A program made the position numbers and the translations under genes. A stretch of 64,000 nt of DNA, taken from the NCBI RefSeq assembly GCF_026183735.1, contig NZ_JAPFRE010000027.1:79703-143702 (forward strand). Direction: 5' to 3'. Origin of the DNA: Alteromonas sp. ASW11-130. GTDB taxonomy: Bacteria; Pseudomonadota; Gammaproteobacteria; Enterobacterales; Alteromonadaceae. The notes under the pieces are model-generated. The model did no database searches, was not told where the DNA came from, and saw only the letters and a program-made list of their open reading frames with translations. Of the stretch, positions 56,080-64,000 are shown one piece after another. Numbering within the stretch: the stretch's first letter is position 1; each line of letters starts with the position of its first letter.

Positions 56080-57095
56080 CAGCCTTCCTCTTCTGTCAGT
56101 TCACCGCGCAAATTGGCTACTAGTTGTGCCTTGAGGGTGTCAAAATTCAATGATTTGCTCAATAAGTAGTGAAGTTTTGCTAACGCAGCTTCTGGCGTCA
56201 TATCGCAACCTGAGATAACACCCACTTCTTGCAGAGCATTGCCCGTCGCATAACCGCTCATATTTACCTTACCTCGTAAACATTGGGTACAGTTTACCAC
56301 GACTATCTTTCGTTCTTGAGCATAGTTAAGTTGCTCAAGCAAATTAGGGTGTTGAGGCGCATTGCCTACACCATAGCTCAACAGTATGAGGGCATTTACT
56401 GGCTGCTGTAATGTGTTTTTTATCACTTCAGAGGAAATGCCGGGATATAGACTCACCATTCCGATTGGCTGCGATGAAACAGGGCTAACAATCAACTTCT
56501 CATTTGAATTTTGTTTTACTTTTCCCGCTTTAACTCTGATGTGAATGCCTGCCTCTAGCAACGGAGGAAAGTTAGGTGAATCAAACGCGTTAAAGCCATC
56601 AGCATCAACTTTACGGCTCCTATTCCCTCTCAGTAACCTGTTATTGAAGAATAAACTCACCTCTGGGATAGGATAATTAGCCGCAATATACAAAGCGTTT
56701 AACAGGTTGACCTGACCGTCAGAACGTAGCTCAGCTAAGGGAATCTGCGAACCCGTAACTATAACCGGCTTACTCAGATTTTCTAACATAAAACTAAGTG
56801 CCGAGGCAGTATATGCCATAGTATCGGTGCCGTGGAGGATTATAAAACCATCGTACTGGGTGTAATGCCGCGCAATATCATCCGCTATCTGCTGCCAATC
56901 TGATGGCGACATGTCAGAAGAATCAATCAGGTGTTCGTATTCCTGAACGGTAAATTTTGGCATTTCCGCGCGATGAAATTCAGGCATTTTGGCCAATGTT
57001 TCAGAAAGGTAACCTGCGGCAGGAACATAGCCTTGTTTGGATGGGCGCATACCAATCGTACCGCCAGTATAGGCAATGTAAATGTGCTTTCTCAT
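56079..57095 (-). CDS. ansA: L-asparaginase, type I (cytoplasmic)
   Basis: 338-aa amidohydrolase converting L-asparagine to aspartate and ammonia. First catalytic threonine in IAYTGGTIGMRPSKQG, second in ILHGTDTMAYTASALSFML. No signal peptide, as expected for AnsA. Further family blocks: PVIVTGSQIPLAELRSDG and NCTQCLRGKVNMSGYATG. E. coli ansA is next to sppA; here sppA is 34 kb away. Confidence 0.95.
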   Translation of the reverse strand: MRKHIYIAYTGGTIGMRPSKQGYVPAAGYLSETLAKMPEFHRAEMPKFTVQEYEHLIDSSDMSPSDWQQIADDIARHYTQYDGFIILHGTDTMAYTASALSFMLENLSKPVIVTGSQIPLAELRSDGQVNLLNALYIAANYPIPEVSLFFNNRLLRGNRSRKVDADGFNAFDSPNFPPLLEAGIHIRVKAGKVKQNSNEKLIVSPVSSQPIGMVSLYPGISSEVIKNTLQQPVNALILLSYGVGNAPQHPNLLEQLNYAQERKIVVVNCTQCLRGKVNMSGYATGNALQEVGVISGCDMTPEAALAKLHYLLSKSLNFDTLKAQLVANLRGELTEEEG

Positions 57096-57294
57096 AAAGT
57101 CATACCTTGGCTTTTTTTGTAGTTTACCAAGTTATAACGCAATGTCATCCTGCTACTTAGCTATATAATTGATTCCCTTCTTTATTCTGAAATATTTTTT
57201 CACAAATATTTCGTGGGGATTTTATATCTACCGTGTTTTAATAGGCTTCATGGTGTCAATCTATTTGCTCGAACCAAAGTAATCAATTTTTTAT

Positions 57295-57322
57295 TTTTTA
57301 CTTTTTACTTTTTACTTTTTAT
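57295..57322. repeat. Tandem heptamer TTTTTAC, three copies plus degenerate ends
   Basis: Three exact TTTTTAC units followed by TTTTTAT; less perfect copies extend to 57288 and 57327. It lies 34 nt before the DUF885 lipoprotein start. The rest of 57096-57355 is AT-rich with no ORF. Confidence 0.8.
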
Positions 57323-57355
57323 TTTTCACGTTTCGCTTAACTTCTAGGATCATTC

Positions 57356-59182
57356 ATGAACAAAGCCCTTCTCGCGTTAACGGTTGTATCATCCTTGCTT
57401 CCACTTACGGGGTGTCAGACTGCGTCAAACGATACTCGTGTGGCATCCTCATCTATGGTCGAAAGTAAAAGTGAAGCGGCTAAGTTAAATGAATTGACTC
57501 AGCAGTACTTCGACGAGTCACTTGCTCGAAATCCTTTAATGGCAACTTTTGTAGGTGTTCATCGATATGATGATAAATTTAATCCGCCACTATCTGAGCA
57601 ATTTCTTGCTGATACTAAAGCTTTTGAGCAAAGCTACCTGGATAGAATTAATCAAATTGATGCGAGCAAATTAGAGGGTCAAGATTGGTTAAGTTATGAA
57701 ATTTTTAAATATGATAGACAGCATACGTTAGCGGGGTGGGACTTTGAAAACCAATATTTGCCTCTATCGCAAATGGGGGGCGCGCATACTTATTTTGCGA
57801 TGCTAGGTTCGGGTCAATCCGCCCAACCGTTCAAAACGTCCCATGATTATCGGGAATTCATGCTGCGGGCAGAGGGTTTCGCCGAGTTCATGGATAGCAC
57901 TATCATTTATATGAAAAAGGGGGTTAAAAGCGGTGTGGTTTTACCCAGGCCGATAGCTGAAAAAGTACTACCCCAGCTTTCTTCACATATAGTGCAAGAT
58001 GTGACGCAAAGTGTTTTTTATGCTCCGGTTGCTACACTGAATACCCTGACAGATATATCTGCTGAAGAAAAAGTTGCACTTCAAGATGAATATATCGACA
58101 TGATTCGTAACACCATCATTCCTGCATATGATCGCGTCTATCAATACATGAAAAACGAATATTTAGACAGTGCACGCGATACAGTTGGCCTTTCAGCGCT
58201 ACCAGACGGGCAACAATGGTATGAATATCAAATTCAGACGCATACTACATTACCTCTTACGGCTGAAGAAATACACGCATTTGGGCAAAATGAAGTTAAA
58301 CGAATTCTTGGGCAGATGAAGAATGTGAAGGAGCGTGTGGGGTTCGATGGCAATTTGCAAGATTTTTTCAAACACTTACGTACTTCCGATGAGTTTTACT
58401 TTGAATCAGAAGAAGCTGTTATCGAAGCTTATACGAACGTAAAAAACAAGATCGATTCCCGCTTACCACAACTTTTTAGTGTATTTCCTAAAGCGGATTA
58501 TGAGGTTAGGGCGGTAGAGCCATATCGCGCGGCTTCAGCAGCAGCTGCGAGTTATCAGCCCCCTGCGCCCGATGGGTCGAGACCCGGTATCTTTTATATC
58601 AATACGCATAATCTCAAAGCACAGCCTAAATTTGTCTTAGAAACGCTAAGCATTCACGAAGCGGCGCCTGGGCATCATTTTCAGATTGCGATTCAACAAG
58701 AAGTAGAGGGGTTACCTCAATTTAGAAAATTTAATAACTATACAGTGTTTGCTGAAGGGTGGGCGTTATATGCTGAAAGCCTCGGGAAAGAACTGGGCAT
58801 GTTTGAAGATCCTTATCAGTGGTATGGCAGATTAGTTGATGAACAGTTACGTGCTATGCGTCTGGTGGTAGATACAGGCTTACATGCCAAAGGTTGGACA
58901 CGTCAACAAGCTATTGATTTTATGACTGCAAATTCATCTATGCCAGATTCCGACGTAGTTGCAGAGGTAGAACGCTATATTTCTATGCCTGGCCAGGCGC
59001 TTGCGTACAAAGTGGGGGAGCGACATATCAAACAGCTGCGACAACAGGCTGAAGATGAACTAGGTGATAAGTTCGATATTCGCGCCTTTCACAAGCAGGT
59101 GTTAATTGATGGTGGTATTCCAATGCCTTTACTAAGTGAAAAAATAAAGCGTTGGGTGGCTTCACAGAAATTAGAGGGCTAA
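57356..59182 (+). CDS. DUF885 family lipoprotein, putative metallopeptidase
   Basis: 608-aa protein with a lipoprotein signal (LTGCQ, Cys 20), so periplasmic and lipid-anchored. The rest is the helical DUF885 domain, related in pattern to M2/M3-type zinc peptidases. The metal-binding motif is in LSIHEAAPGHHFQIAIQ (His 434, Glu 435, His 440), with a downstream Glu in FAEGWALYAESLGKELG. Enzymatic function for the family is inferred from this motif. Alteromonadales often carry several paralogues. A heptamer tract lies just before the gene. Confidence 0.88.
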   Translation: MNKALLALTVVSSLLPLTGCQTASNDTRVASSSMVESKSEAAKLNELTQQYFDESLARNPLMATFVGVHRYDDKFNPPLSEQFLADTKAFEQSYLDRINQIDASKLEGQDWLSYEIFKYDRQHTLAGWDFENQYLPLSQMGGAHTYFAMLGSGQSAQPFKTSHDYREFMLRAEGFAEFMDSTIIYMKKGVKSGVVLPRPIAEKVLPQLSSHIVQDVTQSVFYAPVATLNTLTDISAEEKVALQDEYIDMIRNTIIPAYDRVYQYMKNEYLDSARDTVGLSALPDGQQWYEYQIQTHTTLPLTAEEIHAFGQNEVKRILGQMKNVKERVGFDGNLQDFFKHLRTSDEFYFESEEAVIEAYTNVKNKIDSRLPQLFSVFPKADYEVRAVEPYRAASAAAASYQPPAPDGSRPGIFYINTHNLKAQPKFVLETLSIHEAAPGHHFQIAIQQEVEGLPQFRKFNNYTVFAEGWALYAESLGKELGMFEDPYQWYGRLVDEQLRAMRLVVDTGLHAKGWTRQQAIDFMTANSSMPDSDVVAEVERYISMPGQALAYKVGERHIKQLRQQAEDELGDKFDIRAFHKQVLIDGGIPMPLLSEKIKRWVASQKLEG

Positions 59183-59266
59183 TATAGGTCCAGGCGAAAG
59201 AATGCCTGCTCGTTAAAAGGAGGCAATAATTTATTTCCAATTTTCAGTTTCAAAGTTCGTTATCTA

Positions 59267-61027
59267 ATGAATGTAAAGTTTTGGTTTTTATTTTTAATAA
59301 TCTTATTCAGCGTTGCGACAAAGGCTCAATCCGAAACCTATGCCAGTGATAGCACTGCGAGCAGCCAAAGTCGTTTGCTCCAAGCCGATCACATAAGGCT
59401 GTCTAATAGAGAGAAGTCGAAGGATATTCTTGCTGATATCGATGTGTCACAACTTTCTTCCAGAGACCGCGCACTACACCAGTATCTGTTAATTTATCAT
59501 TCATCTTTTGATGGTAATCTATTTGATACCTTTAAGCGCTATAAATTGTTACTGCCGAGCATTCAGGACCGAATAATTCGAATCCGTGTTTTGCAATCAA
59601 TGATCAATATTGCTTCTTATAATGGTAGGTGGAGTGAAGGTTTTTACTACGCTGAGCAACTAAAACAAGAATTGGATAAAAATACCAGTGAAAGAGCATT
59701 GATAGAAGCCTCGAAAGGATTAATCTCATTTTATAAAAATGCCTCACTTCCGGATATCGCGCTCGACTATTTATTGACAGCACAGAACCTTAAAAGCTTA
59801 ACCGCCGATGATAAATGTTACTTTTCATCTTTTAAGAATGAATTAGAGTATTCGCATGAATCTAAGTTTATATCTGAAGAAGTGTTTTTAAAAACGCGGG
59901 ATCTATGTAAACGGGTCGATAATAGCTACTATGCAACGCTCAATTTAACCTATTTATTGTATCATTATATGCAAACAGGGCGGCTGAATCTGGCTGTTCA
60001 AATTATGCCTAAAGTAAAAAAACAAGTGGATAAACATGATGCAATATATCTAACCACTATATTTTACGCGAAGGTGGCAAAGCTCTTTTTATTAAACAAG
60101 GAATACACGAAGGCTGAACATTTTGCAATGAGGGCGGTTTCGTTAGACGAAAAAGCCGAAAATATATTAGCCAGTATTATTTCGTATGAAGTGTTGGTTG
60201 AACTAGCTAAAGAAAGAGGAAACTATAAGCAAGCTGTTGATTATTTGGAGTTTCTTCAAGAGAATCGTAATCAGTTCAATAGTCAGGAAATAGCGAGACA
60301 GATTGGCTTCCAACAAGCCCGTTTTGAATCTCAGCAAAAACAAAATAAAATTAATCTACTGGATAATCAAAACAAATTACTTACCGTAGAATCTGAACTT
60401 GTTACACGAGAAAAAGAAAGCTTTTTGATGGCGTTATTTTTAATGCTGTTTATCTTACTGGTGTTACTTGTATGGAGCTTCTTAAGCAGACGCAATCAAA
60501 AGAACCTGGAACAATTGGCTAGAACGGATACGTTGACCGGACTTTATAACCGTGGATACTTTACGGAATATGTGAAGTCACTATTGGAATCGGCAAAAAA
60601 ACAGAACACTACCGCCACGCTTTTATTACTCGATTTGGATTACTTTAAGCAGGTAAACGACGCTTACGGCCATCAAACTGGCGATTGGGCTTTATGCGAA
60701 GTTGTAAGCACAATTAAAAAACGAGTACCTGCGAATGTAGCGATTGGAAGAATGGGGGGAGAGGAGTTCGGCATCCTGCTGGAAAATGCTACTGTTGATG
60801 ATGGATTAAAGCTGGCAGAGTTGTGTCGGGAAGCAATATGTCAGGTAAATACTGACGCGACGGGTTATCAGTTTTCGTTAAGTGCAAGCTTTGGTGTGAG
60901 CGATACTAACCAGGTGGGGTATAAGTTAGAGAACCTGATCGCAGCGTCGGACCTCGCTTTATTTCAGTCCAAACAGCATGGTAGAAATCAGGTGTACGAG
61001 TACGTTGGTAACGAACAATTCGCCTGA
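59267..61027 (+). CDS. Membrane diguanylate cyclase with periplasmic TPR-like sensor
   Basis: 586-aa signalling protein. A signal peptide (KFWFLFLIILFSVATKA), a helical region of about 340 residues with TPR-like pairs, a short coiled coil, one membrane helix (residues 387-406), then a GGDEF domain. The active site is RMGGEEFGIL (GGEEF at 497-501), and LLLLDLDYFKQVNDAYGHQTGD holds the metal-binding Asp. The RxxD inhibitory site that would lie a few residues before GGEEF is absent, so product inhibition may be lacking. It makes c-di-GMP in response to an unknown periplasmic signal. It follows the DUF885 gene after 84 nt. Confidence 0.92.
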   Translation: MNVKFWFLFLIILFSVATKAQSETYASDSTASSQSRLLQADHIRLSNREKSKDILADIDVSQLSSRDRALHQYLLIYHSSFDGNLFDTFKRYKLLLPSIQDRIIRIRVLQSMINIASYNGRWSEGFYYAEQLKQELDKNTSERALIEASKGLISFYKNASLPDIALDYLLTAQNLKSLTADDKCYFSSFKNELEYSHESKFISEEVFLKTRDLCKRVDNSYYATLNLTYLLYHYMQTGRLNLAVQIMPKVKKQVDKHDAIYLTTIFYAKVAKLFLLNKEYTKAEHFAMRAVSLDEKAENILASIISYEVLVELAKERGNYKQAVDYLEFLQENRNQFNSQEIARQIGFQQARFESQQKQNKINLLDNQNKLLTVESELVTREKESFLMALFLMLFILLVLLVWSFLSRRNQKNLEQLARTDTLTGLYNRGYFTEYVKSLLESAKKQNTTATLLLLDLDYFKQVNDAYGHQTGDWALCEVVSTIKKRVPANVAIGRMGGEEFGILLENATVDDGLKLAELCREAICQVNTDATGYQFSLSASFGVSDTNQVGYKLENLIAASDLALFQSKQHGRNQVYEYVGNEQFA

Positions 61028-61045
61028 GCGAATAGATAAATAGAC

Positions 61046-61073
61046 AAAAGCCTGAATATTAGTTCAGGCTTTT
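61046..61073. terminator. Bidirectional terminator between the cyclase gene and lipA
   Basis: Eleven-base perfect stem AAAAGCCTGAA / TTCAGGCTTTT with a 6-nt loop, between two converging genes. Confidence 0.8.
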
Positions 61074-61101
61074 GATGGTTTTTACGTCTGTACTTACTTA
61101 C

Positions 61102-62064
61102 CTATTTGACTTCTTCGCCCGCGGCTTGCCTGTCAGCATGATAACTGGAACGGACCATAGGGCCACAGGCTGCGTGTGAAAAACCAATCTCTTTGGCAAA
61201 GTCTCCTAAATCATCAAACTCTGCGGGTGGAACATAGCGTTTAACTGGGAAATGGTGACGACTAGGTTGTAAATACTGACCTAACGTCAACATATCAACA
61301 TTGTGTGAACGTAAATCTTCCAGCACTTTCTTTATTTCGTCATTTTCTTCGCCCATCCCCATCATCAATCCTGATTTAGTAGGTATGTCTGGGTGTTGCT
61401 CTTTGAACCTTTTAAGTAAATCCAGAGACCATTGATAATTAGCACCCGGGCGGCACTCTCGGTACAGACGAGGTATGGTTTCCAGATTATGATTGAAAAC
61501 ATCTGGTACACCTTGTTTGAAAATTTCTAATGCGCGATCCATTCTTCCTCTAAAGTCCGGCACTAATACTTCAATAGTGGTAGTGGGGCTGTGTTCACGG
61601 ATAGCATTAATACAATCAACAAAATGCTGAGCACCACCATCCCGCAAATCATCACGGTCAACCGATGTGATCACTACGTATCTTAAATTCATTTCGGCAA
61701 TTGTTTTAGCCAGCTTTTGAGGCTCTTCTGCACTCGGAGGAAGCGGCTTGCCATGAGCTACATCGCAAAATGGACAGCGTCGCGTACAGATATCTCCCAG
61801 GATCATAAATGTAGCGGTGCCATGGTTGAAGCACTCAGCGAGATTTGGGCAACTGGCTTCTTCACATACAGAGTGTAGATTGTTTTTGCGCAAGGTTGCT
61901 TTAATATGATCAATCTTGTCGGTGGTTCTTGGAAGTTTGATTTTTATCCACTCAGGTTTGCGAAGCATCTGCTCCTTCTTAGTGGGGATAATCGTCACCG
62001 GAATATGTTTAACTTTTTCGTCGTCGCGGAGTTTTACTCCAGCTTTTGGTCGGGCGCTACTCAT
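61102..62064 (-). CDS. lipA: Lipoyl synthase
   Basis: 320-aa radical-SAM enzyme inserting two sulfurs into octanoyl groups on lipoyl domains. Both clusters are visible: the auxiliary [12 protein letters not shown] and the radical-SAM [10 protein letters not shown]. The C-terminal third holds [11 protein letters not shown] with the conserved RSSY serine. Its first codons overlap the lipB stop by 8 nt. Part of the dacA-ybeD-lipB-lipA group, also found in E. coli. Confidence 0.98.
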   Translation of the reverse strand: MSSARPKAGVKLRDDEKVKHIPVTIIPTKKEQMLRKPEWIKIKLPRTTDKIDHIKATLRKNNLHSVCEEASCPNLAECFNHGTATFMILGDICTRRCPFCDVAHGKPLPPSAEEPQKLAKTIAEMNLRYVVITSVDRDDLRDGGAQHFVDCINAIREHSPTTTIEVLVPDFRGRMDRALEIFKQGVPDVFNHNLETIPRLYRECRPGANYQWSLDLLKRFKEQHPDIPTKSGLMMGMGEENDEIKKVLEDLRSHNVDMLTLGQYLQPSRHHFPVKRYVPPAEFDDLGDFAKEIGFSHAACGPMVRSSYHADRQAAGEEVK

Positions 62065-62713
62065 CGAAACCTTCTTTATTTATTGATTCGGTGATGTTTA
62101 ATTCACCTAACAGCTGATTTACTAAAATGGGGGCCGTTTGTGCCAAAGTTGATGGCCCATTCAGCGTATGTGTATCTACCATTTCTAGCCCAGCATATCC
62201 ACATGGATTGATACGTGTGAATGGGTTCAAATCCATATTGACATTTAATGCCAGTCCATGAAAAGAACAACCTCGGCGTATACGAAGACCAACCGAGCAC
62301 ACTTTTTTATCCTTCACATATACACCGGGCGCATCCTTTTTCGCCTCGGCTTGAATATGGAAATCTGCAAGCACTTTAATGACGGCATTTTCCATTGCAT
62401 TCACTAAATGACGAACTCCTAATTTACGCCGTTTGATGTCAATCATAAGATAAACAACCATTTGGCCGGGGCCATGATAAGTTACCTGGCCACCTCGATC
62501 GACTTTTACTACCGGAATATCTCCAGGCATTAAAAGGTGCTCTTCTTTCCCTGCCTGCCCCTGAGTAAAAACAGGTTCATGTTCCACTAACCATATTTCA
62601 TCATTGGTTTGTTCATGGCGAGTATCAGTAAGTTGTTGCATCCTCTGCCATATTGGTAAGTAAGGCTGACGGTGTAAATGTCTTATTACAACGGGAAGTT
62701 TCTTATCTGACAC
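62057..62713 (-). CDS. lipB: Octanoyltransferase
   Basis: 218-aa enzyme moving octanoate from acyl-carrier protein to lipoyl domains, the step before Lip[21 protein letters not shown] and the catalytic cysteine region [12 protein letters not shown] are intact, with the lysine in [20 protein letters not shown] area. The start is GTG, overlapping the ybeD stop as TAGTG. Confidence 0.97.
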   Translation of the reverse strand: MSDKKLPVVIRHLHRQPYLPIWQRMQQLTDTRHEQTNDEIWLVEHEPVFTQGQAGKEEHLLMPGDIPVVKVDRGGQVTYHGPGQMVVYLMIDIKRRKLGVRHLVNAMENAVIKVLADFHIQAEAKKDAPGVYVKDKKVCSVGLRIRRGCSFHGLALNVNMDLNPFTRINPCGYAGLEMVDTHTLNGPSTLAQTAPILVNQLLGELNITESINKEGFDE

Positions 62714-62976
62714 TACAGCACAACTCGTACTAGTTCAATTTTGGCTAACTCTGTGTAAATTTCTTCCATGTGTTCTTTGCTGGTGACACGAACGCTGACG
62801 GATACAGAGTGGTAGTTACCTTTACTACTAGGCTTAATCGTAGGGGAGTAATCGCCCGGCGCTAACCTCTGTAAACAGCTGACCACCTCGTTAGGAAGCG
62901 CATCGTCAGCTACACCCATCACTTTAAAAGTCTGATAGGTAGGGAAGTCCAATAATTCATCAAAACGGGTATCCAT
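62713..62976 (-). CDS. ybeD: DUF493 protein YbeD
   Basis: 87-aa ferredoxin-like-fold protein (DUF493/UPF0250), [20 protein letters not shown] through [20 protein letters not shown]. It resembles the regulatory domain of amino-acid enzymes; role unknown. The frame opens at 63045, but ATG 62976 has AAGGA upstream and the family start. Translationally coupled to lipB. Confidence 0.93.
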   Translation of the reverse strand: MDTRFDELLDFPTYQTFKVMGVADDALPNEVVSCLQRLAPGDYSPTIKPSSKGNYHSVSVSVRVTSKEHMEEIYTELAKIELVRVVL

Positions 62977-63011
62977 CAGATATCCTTCAAAACTCAATTG
63001 TGTTAAACAAA

Positions 63012-63051
63012 AAAACGGCGGCTGGATTATAGCAAATCCTGCCACCGTTTT
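63012..63051 (-). terminator. Terminator of dacA
   Basis: A 17-base stem (63012-63028 with 63035-63051) with two mismatches and a 6-nt loop, followed by a seven-T run on the minus strand; 25 nt after the dacA stop. Confidence 0.7.
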
Positions 63052-63075
63052 ACATTATCCAACATTGATAGGGCG

Positions 63076-64000
63076 TTATTCGCCCCATCCAAGCTGTAAC
63101 ATTATATAATCAATAATGCGGTCGAAAAAGCTACCTTCTTTTACTTCTTGCAATGTCACTAACGGATATTGAGCCACATCTTCGCCCTCTAATTGCAGAT
63201 AAAGCGTTCCTACCACCTGACCTTTAGCCAGGGGGGCTTCTAACTTTTTGTTCAGTTCGAAATTAGCTTCCAGATTATCTGCTTGACCGCGGGGTATCGT
63301 AATAGGTGTTGGTTGATTGATGCCCAGGTCCACCGTTTCTCTGTCTCCCATATAAATACGGTGTGATACAAAACTCTCGCCGGCCTTGTAAGGCGTTACC
63401 GTTTCGTAAAAACGAAATCCATAACGCAACAGCTTTTTATTTTCAATTTTACGAGCACGTTCACTATCTGTACCCATTACCACTGAAACCAGCCGCATGT
63501 CCCCTTGCTCGGCTGAAGTCACTAAACTGTAACCCGCATCTGAGGTATGTCCGGTTTTAATTCCATCAACATTGAGACTCTGGTCCCACAATAAACTATT
63601 TCGATTGTATTGTTTGATACCGTTGTAGGTATATTTTTTTATTTTAAATAACCCGTAAACATCAGGTGTTTCTTCAATTAATGCTTTCGATAAAATTGCC
63701 ATGTCTCTAGGGGTGGTGAAATGGTCGGGGTCGTGCAGACCGTGACTATTAACAAAATTCGACCCTGTCATACCTAAATGTGCCGCATGCGCATTCATCA
63801 TACTTGCAAATGCGCTTTCCGAGCCAGCTACATGCTCGGCTAAAGCAACACAAGCATCATTTCCAGATTGAATTATCATGCCATGTAACAGTTCATCAAC
63901 AGTTACTTGAGTTCCTACTTCAATAAACATTTTAGATGACTCGGGAAATTTTTTGGCCCAGGCATTCTCTGAAACTGTGACTTTATCAGTTAGCGCTATA
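63076..64000 (-). CDS. dacA: D-alanyl-D-alanine carboxypeptidase (PBP5/6 type), 5' end cut by window
   Basis: Periplasmic, membrane-anchored penicillin-binding protein trimming the terminal D-Ala of peptidoglycan pentapeptides. The frame runs off the right window edge. Visible are the SxN motif in IIQSGNDACVALAEHV, the KTG motif in VDGIKTGHTSDAGYSLV, the PBP5 C-terminal beta domain, and the amphipathic anchor DRIIDYIMLQLGWGE. The SxxK active site and signal peptide lie beyond the window. Followed by ybeD, as in E. coli. Confidence 0.96.
   Translation of the reverse strand, partial: IALTDKVTVSENAWAKKFPESSKMFIEVGTQVTVDELLHGMIIQSGNDACVALAEHVAGSESAFASMMNAHAAHLGMTGSNFVNSHGLHDPDHFTTPRDMAILSKALIEETPDVYGLFKIKKYTYNGIKQYNRNSLLWDQSLNVDGIKTGHTSDAGYSLVTSAEQGDMRLVSVVMGTDSERARKIENKKLLRYGFRFYETVTPYKAGESFVSHRIYMGDRETVDLGINQPTPITIPRGQADNLEANFELNKKLEAPLAKGQVVGTLYLQLEGEDVAQYPLVTLQEVKEGSFFDRIIDYIMLQLGWGE

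Overview
This window looks like chromosomal core sequence of a marine gammaproteobacterium of the Alteromonadales, most likely Alteromonadaceae (Alteromonas/Glaciecola-like). That is an inference from protein character and gene order: a complete Entner-Doudoroff operon under a HexR-type regulator, the aat-bpt-infA group, UPF0208/YfbV, DUF2788 beside fldA, and a long-form GAPDH of the Shewanella/Vibrio type. I found no rRNA, tRNA, CRISPR array, intact insertion sequence or prophage.

Layout. 1-2.3 kb: end of a 5-oxoprolinase operon (pxpB, pxpC) followed by a D-amino-acid transaminase. 2.4-7.6 kb: fur, a large chemoreceptor, fldA, a DUF2788 membrane protein, a ybfF esterase and an H-NS-family gene. 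7.7-11.4 kb: ETF-ubiquinone oxidoreductase divergent from etfBA, with two strong LiuR-like palindromes between them. 11.5-16 kb: an RND efflux pair. 16.2-19 kb: trxB, aat, bpt, infA. 19.4-24.3 kb: yfbV, sprT, sppA, a 55-codon ORF, a DoxX protein and a YdjA-like nitroreductase. 24.3-24.85 kb: a gene-free stretch ending in a 42-bp perfect palindrome. 24.9-46.8 kb: a central carbon block with pykA, hexR, zwf-pgl-edd-glk-eda, yeaD, gapA, malQ, glgB, glgX, gnd, msrB, a DUF2989 lipoprotein and a second, long GAPDH. 46.9-53.5 kb: an M14 carboxypeptidase, an AGCS symporter, a zinc-ribbon protein, yeaC, a DUF349 coiled-coil protein and a small partner ORF. 53.5-55.2 kb: a small accessory patch (secreted hydrolase, orphan HigA-like antitoxin). 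55.2-61 kb: DUF2797, ansA, a DUF885 lipoprotein and a membrane diguanylate cyclase. 61-64 kb: lipA, lipB, ybeD, dacA (cut by the window edge).

How the genes work together. Glucose or glucose units from maltodextrin/glycogen (malQ, glgX, glk) enter as glucose-6-phosphate and are oxidised by zwf and pgl. They then go through edd/eda to pyruvate and GAP, or through gnd to pentose phosphates. gapA and pykA finish lower glycolysis; the long GAPDH may serve gluconeogenesis. HexR-like 15-mers occur twice between hexR and zwf, as a tandem pair before pykA, once just before gapA and, more weakly, before the long GAPDH. This suggests one local regulator controls most of the block. The operons are tightly packed, with ATGA or TGATG overlaps at edd-glk-eda, aat-bpt, etfB-etfA, the RND pair, ansA-DUF2797 and ybeD-lipB-lipA.

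Most of the window is well-known core metabolism, and I do not see a convincing new multi-gene system. The points most worth a second look are the HexR and LiuR-like operator sets, the 42-bp palindrome, a recurring (TTTTTAC)n heptamer at three intergenic sites, the hairpin that abuts the glgB ribosome binding site, and a 110-residue insertion in the AGCS symporter.
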